Source: Trichostrongylus colubriformis
Lineage: Eukaryota; Nematoda; Chromadorea; Rhabditida; Trichostrongylidae
Direction of reading: 5' to 3'
Length of the DNA: 64,000 nucleotides
NCBI GenBank assembly: GCA_963978905.1
Contig: OZ022256.1
Coordinates: 23,561,743-23,625,742, forward strand
In this document: piece after piece, positions 1 to 9,896 of the stretch
How the letters are laid out: each line of letters begins with the position of its first letter
Numbering within the stretch: position 1 is the stretch's first letter
The notes under the pieces: model-generated
The model's database searches: none
Seen by the model: only the letters and a program-made list of their open reading frames with translations
What the model was told of the DNA's origin: nothing
Position numbers and translations under genes: made by a program

Positions 1-14
1 TTTTCCTTCTCCAA

Positions 15-210
15 GGTGACCTTATAATTATGAAACGGTGCAAAAGACGAAAATTACTCTAAAAAACAAAAGGTAAACGAGACTGCAACCAGAAATCGGA
101 TACGGAGGTTATTTTAGGTGAGGAATCCGTCTATAAGACTGAAAAGATCCTTTAGTGGGGTGTTGTTGAGAAAACCTGAAATTCATGGGTGACCTTATAA
201 TTATGAAACG
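15..210. repeat. 23-bp direct repeat
   Basis: The 23-bp string beginning ggtgaccttataattatg occurs identically at 15-37 and 188-210. The 150 bp between the copies contains no recognisable gene. The core ttataattatg resembles the terminal repeats of mariner-type elements, but no partner inverted copy is seen, so the pair may be the remains of a repeat. Confidence 0.6.
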
Positions 211-2690
211 CACTGTAATAAGTTGCAGAATTCATTGTGTGTAATTTGTGAAGCAGTCGCAGAGCTGGTTGGAATCCGGTCATACCGGCGGATTTGTGGT
301 TTTTTATCTTAGATATTTCCCGGTATTCACTCGATCTCAGGCGTACTGGGTTCATCACCGACTCTTCCATCCCAATCCCGCTACCTGAACGACAGTTTAG
401 TTCCGGAGTGGGTTATCAAAAGTTTTTCATCGTTTGCGCCAAAGCGACTTCTTATCTTATCTCCATAACTCTGTAACTGTCGCGTTTAAATGTCTCACCG
501 CCCTACTTTCGCGATATCGTCATTTTTATGAATTTCTTCCACGGTGAAATCGTGATTGGTTGTCTTCATGGCATGGGTGGTTTACAAGTGAGTTTCCATG
601 ACCTGGACTCCCTCTCGTGTCTAAAAACTTATCAACTGTGACAGGTTTTTTTTCCGAGAATGTGTTGAAATGGCCTCTGAGACGTTGTTTCTGAGCGATA
701 GGTTCCTTTTCGCCTATGTGGCCCAATTGCTGTTTTAAATACGGCATGTGCATGAGCGGTCCTTTTTTGACTTCCGCTCCCGTTGGATAAGGTAGGGCCT
801 GCAATACCACGATTTTTGAGGGTATCACCGCAACGAAAGCACAAAAAGGTGAATTATACCTATTTCTTGAATATGATATGAGACCCTTCGAAATGCGCAG
901 TGAAGTATGCCTCGTTTGTAGAAGTCGCATGGCTTGGATATCATACTGTTGACCTGAAAATCTTAGAAGAACAAATTTTGAACGCTGTCATGAAAACTAC
1001 GGAAACTGAGTTTACTGCGCTCAAGTAATAAGTTCCCACAAACGTTTTTCAAAGAGCCGACATTTTTTATCGTATTTCCGTTCGCTACTTGTGGAACGGT
1101 CAGTCATGAATTCCTGTGCACTTTTTGAGTTGAATATTTACGCCATTTTATAATGATAGGTAATGATAGCACGGAGGGAGGTGTAGTGGCATGTTTTCTG
1201 CACAGACTGAAAGAGTGGAGTTCAAGCTCAGAAGGTGCTCCTTATTTGATCGATAGATGCACCATCCGCCTGGACGGATACGCTATTTCCAGAACTCCCT
1301 AGCCGCTAGGTCGTTATCCGAACTAAGATCACCGTAAGGGTTTGGTCAACATCAAACCCTCTAAAGCACTAAGGCGGATTCTGTTCAATTGCTGGATACG
1401 ACAGCAGTTCCGCAGTGTGAAATAATTTCTTAAAATAAAATAAATAGATTGGATTTTATAATAAACTAATTCCGAAATTTTGTGTATCCATCACATCATT
1501 CATTCTCATCGCGAATCTGTTTTCGCGCCTCCCGCATTAGTGAAGGAGGGGACCGCCAAGACGAGCCGTGGACGTTGTCCCGCCCAGTAACTACTCGATC
1601 GGATGCACCTTCAAAGATCATTCGGTGAGAACAGGTCTTCTCACTTCTGTTTACTCTCATTACTCGTCCTGGTACATCCCTGTACAAAAACTGTTTTTTC
1701 CTGACCTTTTTATGATATGTAGGTTCACATCGTGGCGAGGGAGCTTCGTTTGCCTCCACATAACGCCACCGGAAATCCTCTATGGACTTCATCAGAAGCA
1801 TATCTATTGTAATTACAAAAAATCTCGTTTATGAAACGTTTTTCTTCCGGTGATCTGATCGAAAGAAGGCGCTCTGCCTACTTATTACTTCCACATGTTT
1901 ACTCCTTTTCCAAGGCAGTTTTCTCCATTCGTACCCCATCTTTGCATTTGCGAAGCTAGGCAGCGTCCTTGAAACAATTACCGTTCGCACCTTAGTGAGA
2001 GGTTGAAGGAGGTGTTGAGAAAGTCATTCGTGAAGTGGACGAGTCACAGGCCCGCACTGCACGCATTTGATGCTCTTAACGCACCGTGTGCGTTGAGGGA
2101 ATTCGATCCCCACACAGGCAATTCGAGTGCATTCAAGATTTCTTCGCCTATCGTCTGTGCTCCATACGTTATTTGCTGATTGGCCTTTGCTTTGTGGCGA
2201 ACTTCATCTCTGAGCGCACGCTCGCCATTCATGCAATGTGAAATGTTGGACTTCTACTAGCTTTTATGAATTGTAAACACTGCGAATCCGTTAACGTTTT
2301 TTTCTGTGAATCTGAACAAACATAGGTGTTTGCCCTAAATCGATTTGTTTTTGTTGTTCGTTCTCTCTTCGCTAGTCGCACTTCCATCCACGTAATCGGT
2401 AGCTGTTAAATACAAGTGGGATCATTTAGAATCACACCTTGCCCTACCCATTTTTTGAAAGTTTCTACTCTTCAATCTCGAGCTACAATTTTATATTTTG
2501 GTCACGTTGAGGTTTCTCTGATTCAGACTAAACCTGCTTTCGTGCGCTGTTTCCAACTATTGGACCGAATCTTGCGAAAAAAATGCTTTGGCTTTTTAGA
2601 AATTATGCTGTTTTTATTTTTTTGCTTCTACTCCTAAAAAGGGGAAACTGGAAGCTTGCAGCTGTACGCGTCATCAAGAAGGCTACAGCA
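211..2690. other. Region without a recognisable gene
   Basis: No family is recognised on either strand. The longest open stretch is on the minus strand at 526-930 (134 codons). It has no domain, signal peptide or credible splice context, and a second open frame overlaps it at 632-844. The rest is stop-rich and contains no clear inverted repeat. Confidence 0.6.
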
Positions 2691-2697
2691 AATAATC

Positions 2698-2951
2698 CCT
2701 ACTATATGTACAACGCTTCGTCTGTCTATACGTCTCTCCTTCCGTTTGTCACGAACTTAGGTACTATATGAAACGACCTGTGGAGATGGGGACAAGTTTG
2801 GAAAGGGTAGGGCATGGGAGAGGATATAAGAAGCACACCTGAACCACGCTTAGGCCCACCCATGCTGGGCGGAGCGTGCACAGGAACACTCTGTCCCCCA
2901 AAAAACGCAATTCGGTCGATCTACTGGCGCCATGGTGTTTCGCGCTCAGTA
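2698..2951. repeat. Interspersed repeat, copy A, left part (interrupted by maT)
   Basis: It begins with a block containing acgcttcgtctgtct and ends at cgctcag just before the transposon. The repeat resumes after the transposon with gtgtgcgccagccaactggt (3898-3917). A paralogous copy at 7141-7850 starts with the same cttcgtctgtct block and ends with cgcgcagttgtgtgcgcc, so it acts as an empty site. Copy A lacks the 145-bp tandem array found in copy B. Confidence 0.6.
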
Positions 2952-3895
2952 CAGGGTGCGCCATAATTATAGCGAATGTGCGCGCGCAAGAGATTTGACC
3001 CCTTATTCAAACCCGTTACTTTTTTCTGGGCATTTTATGTTTTCATAGCGTTACAATGATCATAACAAAATCATACCACTATTCATTCAAATCCCTTCTA
3101 GAATGGTTAAGAGTTCCTGCCACCGAATGTCCATAATCGAGCTTCACCTCCGAGGAGTTTCGGCACGCAAGATCCACCGCCGTCTTGGAGTTCACATCAG
3201 CGTTGTCTACAGGACCATAAAACGATATGAAGATCTAGGAACTGAAGACGACCGTTTTAGACCTGGAAGACCCGTCTCCATTGTTGCCGGTGTTCTCATC
3301 CTGCTTCAGTCATGGTTTTTGCTGGTATCACATCTGATGGGAAGACCCCACTGTGGTTCGTTCCAGAAGGAATAAAAATCAACAGCCGAAACTACCTGGA
3401 CCTGCTGAAGAAGGAATTGCTCCCCTGGGCTAACAGTCATTTTGGGAGTAGCCCATGGACGTTCCAGCAAGATGGGGCTCCTGCCCACAAGGCGAAAATC
3501 GTGCAGGACTGGTGCGAGGTCAGCTTCCCAGACTTCATCGCCTTCGACGAGTGGCCACCCAATTCTCCTGATTTAAATCCCATGGATTATAGCGTGTGGT
3601 CTATCTTGGAAGCCAAAGCATGTTCGAAACCACATCGCTCCCTCGATTCGTTGAAGAAAACCCTCCTGAAAGCATGGGACGATCTTGACACCACCTACTT
3701 GCGTGCCACCGTCGATGCGTTTCCAAAACGTCTCGAGGCCTGCGTTGAAGTCAACGGTGATGTGTTCGAAGTATAATTCATTTTTCACTTAGTAGCAGAC
3801 CAATAAATGTTATGGAGGTTTCGGTTTTTCCAAATGCTTTAATTGTCATGCTATGCGACTTCGATTTCGATTCGCTATAATTATGGCGCACCCTG
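2952..3895 (+). mobile_element. maT-type (DD37D) Tc1/mariner transposon, internally deleted
   Basis: The element has perfect 26-bp terminal inverted repeats (2952-2977 and 3870-3895) starting cagggtgcgccataattata. A TA duplication flanks it at 2950-2951 and 3896-3897. It is 944 bp, against about 1.3 kb usual for full-length relatives, because part of the transposase gene is missing. The second and third catalytic aspartates are 37 residues apart, the signature of the maT clade. The perfect ends suggest a copy mobilised fairly recently, perhaps by transposase from elsewhere. The paralogous repeat at about 7821 supplies an empty target site. Confidence 0.88.
3103..3776 (+). pseudogene. maT transposase, deleted and frameshifted
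   Basis: The ATG at 3103 opens an N-terminal DNA-binding segment. Its helix-turn-helix (around SARKIHRRLGVHISVVYRTI) is followed by RPGRPVS, the usual linker to the catalytic domain. The frame is then lost around 3280-3310 and homology resumes at 3312 in another frame, running to the TAA at 3774-3776. The second part has the catalytic block QQDGAPAH and the block PPNSPDLNPMDYSVW; exactly 37 residues separate the two aspartates. The segment with the first catalytic aspartate is absent, so about 120 residues appear deleted. Transposases of this family cut at the terminal repeats and insert at TA. This copy cannot make an active enzyme. The family call rests on the DD37D spacing and motifs. Confidence 0.85.
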
Positions 3896-3994
3896 TAGTG
3901 TGCGCCAGCCAACTGGTAAATAAAAACTCAGTGCAATCTTTCGTTGTTCTAACGAACACTGACTTCAAATATGCAGCAACTACTTTCTTTACGT

Positions 3995-4400
3995 CGAGGA
4001 ATCTTCCAAGGAAGTTTCGGTTCTTCTGTTACCCCTATAATTATGTCGTCTTTGCTTACTAAGGACTGCATGCAAATTTATCTACCTGTGATAGAGCTCA
4101 TCAAAGCGACATAAACGGGATGGAGCGCTCGAGGTAGCATGGTCACGAGGCTATAGGCGACTAATATGGTCAGAAATGCGGAAGGAGAAGCAAATCACAC
4201 TGAGCGTGAAAATTTGAACCGCGCTTGCTCGCCGAGAGCTGTTCAAATGCTTCTTGGGGATTCCTACAGGCTGCTCTTCTTGCGGTTTTTAGATTTCTGT
4301 TTTGGAACAAACGAAATTTCTTGCTGATTTTCGTATCACTCTCCATGTACTGTATCCGAATGGACTGATTCTGGAATTAGAGAAAAAAGGAATCAGAATC
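3995..4400 (+). repeat. Diverged repeat, TTAA-palindrome family arm plus unique body, copy 1
   Basis: The start (ggaatcttccaaggaag, then cttctgttacccctat) matches the left arm of the palindromic element at 20993-21417. The downstream body (aatttgaaccgcgcttgctc, then tttggaacaaacgaaattt) matches the body of the copy at 5262-5730. The two are clearly paralogous but diverged, and no open frame is conserved between them. Confidence 0.55.
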
Positions 4401-5261
4401 ATGTAATTCCTTCAACTAACACATTCACAGTTCAGGCTTGTACTGGTTTTGATTTGATGAAAAGATTCCGACGATTGGGACTATAAAACGAAAATTGAAA
4501 GTTATATTGATCAAGCACTTTCGGCGAGAGAGAGAGCAGCTCCCAATAGGCGAGTTCTTGTTTTATCTTGATCACACCTTGATCCCCGAAACATGCACTC
4601 GAAACCGCTTGATATGACATTGACTTCTTCATTGACAGTACACAAGAGGTGCATCCTTGACAGGCAGCTGTCGCTTGAGCGAATATCACTCGAAACATAC
4701 TTGTTCCATCATGAAGTAGAGCTCCAAAGACCTCAAACGGTGGAGAAGTCACCATGAAGTCACGTCATGGTTAGGCTTCCAGCTCAAGAAATGTGGAATG
4801 CACTTCTGAGAGAGAAATACGATGAATGCAATTGCTCGCGGCAATCGAAGAGCTCCAGTCTTTAGGAGATAATAGATCCGGATCATTTTCGAACGATGGA
4901 AGGCAGACCTTCATGTGCGGCTTTTTACCTTAGCTTGCTGCCACCTGGATTGCCTAGCACAAATAGGCGCTCTCTATGAAAAGGTGTAAATGATTAGCCA
5001 TAATATGGACTTTCGCCATGTGGGACCACTTTCGAAATTTTATATCTTGATTGCTCGCAGATGTGACTATGTGATATACATATTATTGTTGTTGCTATTA
5101 CTATTATAATATATTCTCTCCGAATAGCTTGCATTAGCACACCGATATATTGAAAATCTTTCATATGTGCTCCTGTATCTGTTTCAAATTACCTTGTAAT
5201 GAGAATGTTTATATCTGCAATCTTTATCCGATTTATAACAACAACTGCTTTCTTCACCTGA
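4401..5261. other. Region without a recognisable gene
   Basis: No recognised protein, RNA or repeat. A minus-strand open stretch at 4432-4755 has no domain signature. Around 5090-5150 the sequence is AT-rich (attattgttgttgctattac). Confidence 0.55.
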
Positions 5262-5730
5262 GGGATCGTCCACGGAAATTTGAGCTCTTCTGTTACTTCT
5301 ATATTTATGTTGTGTTTTTGTTGTATTTCTACGAAAGGCCTCATGCAAAGTTCCACGAAAAAAAAAATCTGGCGGAGATGCAGCTTCTCGAAGAGATGTC
5401 CGACGATGTGCGGCGTCCGAGGAGGCGCAACCCGAAGGAGATAACAGAAGACGATTACGCGTTCAGTGACCATGAGAAGCAATTGATATTAGGCGCGTAA
5501 ATTTGAACTGCGCGTTGCCCGCCCTCGTCTGTTCAAATACTGCTTGGCGGGAATTCAAACGAGTTCCACTTCATCCAGTTTTCGGATTTCCGCTTTTTGG
5601 AACGAAAGAAATTTCTCCGTTCTTTTCATATTTCGGTTCATGTACTGTGTCTATTAGAGTCATTTTATGGCAAATAGCGATCGTGGAAAATTCGTGGAGT
5701 TGTAATTTTTTCCAAACATTATGCTGGTTC
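5262..5730 (+). repeat. Diverged repeat, TTAA-palindrome family arm plus unique body, copy 2
   Basis: It begins gggatcgtccacggaaattt and runs through gcctcatgcaaagttccacg, matching the arm of the 20993-21417 element. The body from about 5400 (aatttgaactgcgcgttgcc, then tttttggaacgaaagaaat) pairs with copy 1. A 40-codon open frame at 5382-5502 lies in it, but copy 1 does not keep that frame. Confidence 0.6.
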
Positions 5731-6304
5731 GGGATCGGGGCCTAGCTTGTGCTGAAGGACAATGCGCAGATTTGAAGTTTTTGTCACTGTTTTAAAAAAG
5801 CTTGAAAAAACACAAGTGAATAAAAAATACGCAATTGTCACAAAAATCAACTAAAAGTGTCAGTCGTAGCTATCCTCCAAAATGTTTTGAATGCAAAAAT
5901 GGTTTTCTACTGCAGATAACTCAACTAACCACGGTGAAGGTGCAGAATTCCTTTTTTTATGGTAAGCTCTATAAACTTCTAAAAATGCGTGCTTCTCCAC
6001 TGATATACTCAACAACTTTGCCGGTATGTATGGTTTTCATTCCCCACTGGGGTCGATCAGTAGTTATCGGATCATCCTGCAGCGAAGGAATCATTGTGAT
6101 GAAAATCACCCGGCTCCAAGACTTCTTACTGTTCCTTCCCCAAATTTGAGCAGCAGTCTGATTTCTTTTGCAAAATTTGGCGAGACGCTTTACTATGGTT
6201 TCGAGGTAGATTTTGGCAGGGTTTCTTCATCGGCAGGCCTAACAACCTGAACCTGACGCTTGTAACGTCACCATTTTTGCAACTTACTGCAAGCCATGGT
6301 TTTG
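5731..6304. other. Region without a recognisable gene
   Basis: AT-rich sequence. Short overlapping open stretches on the plus strand at 5835-6250 have no domain signature. Confidence 0.5.
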
Positions 6305-6376
6305 TGCCTCGACGGGGATTAAACCCAGTGTCTTGAATGTCGAGTCTACAACCTTAACTACTCGGCTATCGACGCC
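6305..6376 (-). pseudogene. tRNA-like sequence (serine-type), degenerate
   Basis: Read on the minus strand it starts GCGTCGATAGCCGAGTAG, which is box A-like. A degenerate box B follows (GGGTTTAATCCC), and the 3' strand GTCGAGGC pairs with the 5' acceptor strand at six of seven positions. The loop contains CGA, as in a serine tRNA. The anticodon stem has mismatches and serine tRNAs should have a long variable arm, so this is a tRNA pseudogene or the head of a tRNA-derived short element. Confidence 0.5.
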
Positions 6377-6894
6377 TGGAAGTCCAAGCACACATCACAG
6401 AGAAAAGGCCAAACTTGTTCTGAAAACCGGTACCGACACACTGTAACTCGTTTGCCCCAAGTTTGATTTGATGCAACTGAACCTGTGCGTGTACTCTGTC
6501 TATTCTTATATATCGTACATTCATCTTTCTCCATTTTTTTTGAATTTTCCAGTTCTTTGAAACGTTAGGCCGTTTCAAAAATGTTCCATCAACCTCGAAA
6601 GGCTTGAAGTAATTAAACAACTTTCTCTGGAATATTCGCAAAAATGCTCGGCTTGGTGCGTATGTACATCATAAACCTCGCTTACCATCGGTCAAAGAAT
6701 CCTTAACTGTTCGCAGAGTTTCCGTATTTGTTTTCGCTTATTCTGTCGTTTTCATATTACTTGACGAAGAATCACGGCAACATTTTTTCCCATTTTTTCC
6801 AAATCTAATTGTATACGTTGCCATTGAGATGTGATTAATAATTGAAAATCGAAAAATTCAAGTGAAATTCAAACCAGTTCAAACCAAGGGGAAA

Positions 6895-7068
6895 ATGGGA
6901 TCGAATTGTATTTGGAGTCTGCTGATCGCAATTATCATTTCCATGGCCTCGACTTCGCGTCGAAACGCATGCAACACTAGTAGAAAAGGAGCGATCGAAG
7001 TCTTTCTTGAAAAGATCGTGTTTCTTTTGCGCAAGCGTAGAGATTGGAAGAATCAAAATAAATTATGA
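6895..7068 (+). CDS. Candidate 57-residue secreted peptide, unknown
   Basis: I do not recognise this family. The open frame runs from ATG 6895 to TGA 7066-7068. It starts MGSNCIWSLLIAIIISMAST, which looks like a signal peptide with a hydrophobic core and small residues near position 19. A basic tail follows, with KKR/RKRR-type clusters and two cysteines in all. An AATAAA-like string (caaaataaattatg) overlaps the stop. No introns or upstream acceptor are evident. A frame this short is expected by chance at this base composition, so it could be noise or one exon of a larger gene. Confidence 0.18.
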   Translation: MGSNCIWSLLIAIIISMASTSRRNACNTSRKGAIEVFLEKIVFLLRKRRDWKNQNKL

Positions 7069-7140
7069 GCTGTACTGGGTGCCCTTCTCTTGAACCCCAC
7101 TCAAGAAGTTTTTGGACACTTCCAAACAGTTATCCCTACT

Positions 7141-7850
7141 TTATATAAAACGCTTCGTCTGTCTGTCCTTCCGTCCCTCTGTCCGTCTGTCACGAAATTC
7201 ATATCTCGCGTCGGAGTGGAGCTGGAACTCTGAATTTTTAAAGTGATATAAGGGGTGATAAGGGACATAAGTGGTGAGGGAACGGGAGTGATAGCAACTG
7301 ATAAGGGCTGATAAGGAGCCTCGAAAGGCGAATGGCGAGAAATTCATATCTCGCGTCGCAGCAAAGCCAAGACTGTGATTTTTTAGAGTGATATAAGGGG
7401 TGGTAAGGGGACATCAGTGGTGAGGAAACGGAAGTGATAGCAACTGGTAAGGGCTGATAAGGATCTTCGAAAGATGAATGGCGGGAAATTCATATCCCGC
7501 GTCGCAGCAAAGACGGGATCCTGAATTTTAGAAACGATGTAGGGGGTAGTAAGAGGACATTAATGGTGAGAGACAGGAAGCGATAGCAACTGATAAGGGC
7601 TGATAAGGAGCCTCGAAAGGCGAATGGCGGGAAATTCATGTCCCGCGTAGCAGCAAAGATGGGACTCTCAATTGTTAAAGTGGTATAAGGACGAGATTGA
7701 CGAGGAATTACCCTCTTCCGTTTTTGCGAATTCCCCGCCTCTGAAACCGTTCGAGTGATGGTACTGATCGATCGATATCAATCAAGCCCAATTAGCATGC
7801 TTTCATGTATGACGCGCGCAGTTGTGTGCGCCAGCCCAACTGGTGCGAAA
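7141..7850 (+). repeat. Interspersed repeat copy B with 145-bp tandem array
   Basis: After a pyrimidine-rich lead (cgcttcgtctgtctgtcctt), a unit of about 145 bp repeats in tandem. Unit starts are marked by gaaattcatatctcgcgtcg and its variants near 7192, 7338, 7483 and 7628. Each unit also has gtggtgag, gatagcaactg and gggctgataagga in the same order. That gives three full units and a partial one, drifting from each other by point changes. The tail at 7800-7850 (gtgtgcgccagcccaactgg) matches the tail of copy A at 3898. Confidence 0.85.
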
Positions 7851-8308
7851 TATAACGCAAAATCATTCCACAACCTAATTAGTAAGTGATGTGCCTGGCT
7901 TCCAGAATGTTTGTTTCTCCTTGGTTTAGTGCGTCAAGCTGCATAACGATGAAGCGAACCTGATTGATAGACTGTTGCCGATGCAGTGTATTCATGCGCA
8001 CCACCTTTTTCATCCCCTCTGAAAGGTGGAATGTTTGAGGTCATCATTCTTCAGCCGGTTTTCGATAGACCTACACGATCGTTTCAAGCAATTTGGTTCG
8101 CTTCAGGTGGTGCATGAGTCTTTTACGATATTTTAAGAATTTTAACTATATTCAAGGATATTTTTGGAGACGTCGATATTCACGATCAGAAATTCCTGAT
8201 CATGGTGATGTCTATAGTGATATACATCTAAGCTCATTTATACACATATTCCGCAAATGCATAACGCAACAAGTCTTGCACGTCAGCCGAACTATTTTAT
8301 TGAATTAG
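7851..8308. other. Region without a recognisable gene
   Basis: No recognised protein, RNA or repeat. Confidence 0.5.
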
Positions 8309-8816
8309 TAAAGGCACATTCCAGGATTACCTTGAGTGGGTTAAAGCGCTGAACTATGTAATCAGAGATGCTATGGAATACGACAAAGAAAATTCCCAAA
8401 AAAAGTCCACGGAAAGAGCAAAAGTGAGGCCTCCTGACACCTGGCCGTGGACGAGATTATCGCGTGAAAACGAGACTTTGAATCAGTTCCCGCTGGTAGT
8501 ATCAGACGAAACTCTAGGATATCACCTGTTTCCTCATGTCAACGTCTCCTTTATCATTGGCATCTCTTACTTATCGTATGTTATCACACGAATCGTAGGC
8601 CATTTGATACGTAGCTGCCACCGTCATTGCCGGCAATCACGGCTTGGATGGGCGGGCCCGAGCCCAGGGTGCGGCTGAACTGGCTTCAGGAGCTCCGTGC
8701 GCTGCGATGGCTCATCATCGCGCTTCGATATGTGCACAGCTTTCCTGCCCGCTTGGGGAACTATTAGGTCATGTGAAAGGGCTGCAATGTTTCTCTAATC
8801 CCGGAATGTGCCTTTG
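8309..8816. mobile_element. Short inverted-repeat element (AAAGGCACATTCC family), copy 1
   Basis: The left end aaaggcacattccaggatta and the right end (reverse complement aaaggcacattccgggatta) form about 20-bp terminal inverted repeats with one or two mismatches. The interior has a GC-rich patch near 8640-8720 and no transposase. A related element is at 15307-15798. It looks like a non-autonomous DNA transposon; the superfamily is not clear because no target duplication is obvious. Confidence 0.55.
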
Positions 8817-9840
8817 AGGTTTCTCAAAGGAATCTTGTGGTTCTCTTTTCTGATTAATTTTTTTGGGTTGCCTATACCATATTGAAGCCTTCCTTTACTC
8901 TACCCAAACATAGTGATTTTGTGCCCTAAACGGACATTTGAACATTTTCAAAGTCTCTAGACAAATTGGACCAGTGGTGTGTGCTGTTTGCGATAATGCG
9001 CGGGGGATGGCGAACAAAAACTACACTGTTGTGCTTTTCAACCCAAGTTTCGCTAATTATTACCCCTTCTAACTTCAGAGATATTCCTCTTAAGACGAAT
9101 ATTTCCCTCCGTCTCCTTCGCTTTCTCATTTACTTGGCAAAACCCAAAGAGATGATAGATCGTTGAAGATAGATTGAAGTACTGTCAGGACGAGTGTCGC
9201 TTGAATAAATGCACGGCTGAATGCAAATAGACAGTGGATAATTTTTTATTGGAATGTAGTTTCCGTCTCCAATTTCCATCACATAGAGCACATTGTTAAC
9301 GATTACACGTGGTTGAACAGTTGGAACAGGCGAGCGGTCGGAAGGCGTCATTGTTATTACATAGCGTTCCTCCTTTGAAATCATTCAGTGCAATCTTCCT
9401 GAATTCGCATTTGTTCCGCGTCTTGTTTGAATCATTCTTTATTCTTATAAAGAAGGTAAAGGCACATACGTATACCGAAAAAAAGCCTTCTATACGTCCA
9501 TCGTTGTCCGCGTACTCCATGTGGATCATTTTGACCCACTCACTCCTTGTCAGACTCTATTTTCGTTCCCCAAGTCGACATTCAGATATGCCACATGGGT
9601 TGCCTGTAAAGTTCAGTGCTCATCACTAGTTGTCTGAAATAAAATTGTGGTCATTCGAATACTAATACCATCCTTAACTGAATAGAAATAGAAGGGCTGG
9701 GATGGATTCAAGTAGGAAGTAACACTAACCATAAAAATCACATATAGAGGCTGCTATCTAATTACATCTGAACTGGAATGTTCGGAGATAGATCGCATCC
9801 CCTTGGATCCCGCAGAGCGAACCATGGAAGCAGCACGTTC
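8817..9840. other. Region without a recognisable gene
   Basis: Several short open stretches overlap on both strands (for example 9130-9384 minus and 9309-9629 plus). None shows a family motif or splice pattern. Confidence 0.5.
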
Positions 9841-9896
9841 GTTCGAGTCCCGTCCGGCACCGAAGCTTTTGCCCATAACTCAGCATCCTTGTAGTA
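9841..9896 (+). repeat. Fragment of tRNA-derived element (56 bp)
   Basis: These 56 bases, from gttcgagtcccgtccggcac through catccttgtagta, are identical to 40195-40250. They cover the T arm and 3' acceptor strand of the tRNA-like head plus the short tail. Upstream sequence does not align clearly, so this copy is truncated or diverged. The sharp shared right boundary marks the end of the mobile unit. Confidence 0.75.

Noticed and set aside
526..930. 134-codon minus-strand frame
   Set aside because: No family motif, no splice context, and a competing open frame overlaps it.
2060..2120. Box B-like string gaattcgatcccc considered as a tRNA
   Set aside because: No acceptor or D arm pairs in either orientation.
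5382..5502. Forty-codon frame with natural-looking composition (MSDDVRRPRRRNPKEITEDD)
   Set aside because: The paralogous repeat at 3995-4400 aligns here but does not keep the frame, so it is most likely non-coding repeat sequence.
7141..7690. Repeated units considered as a CRISPR array
   Set aside because: Units of 145 bp are head-to-tail without short repeats and unique spacers, and the genome is eukaryotic.
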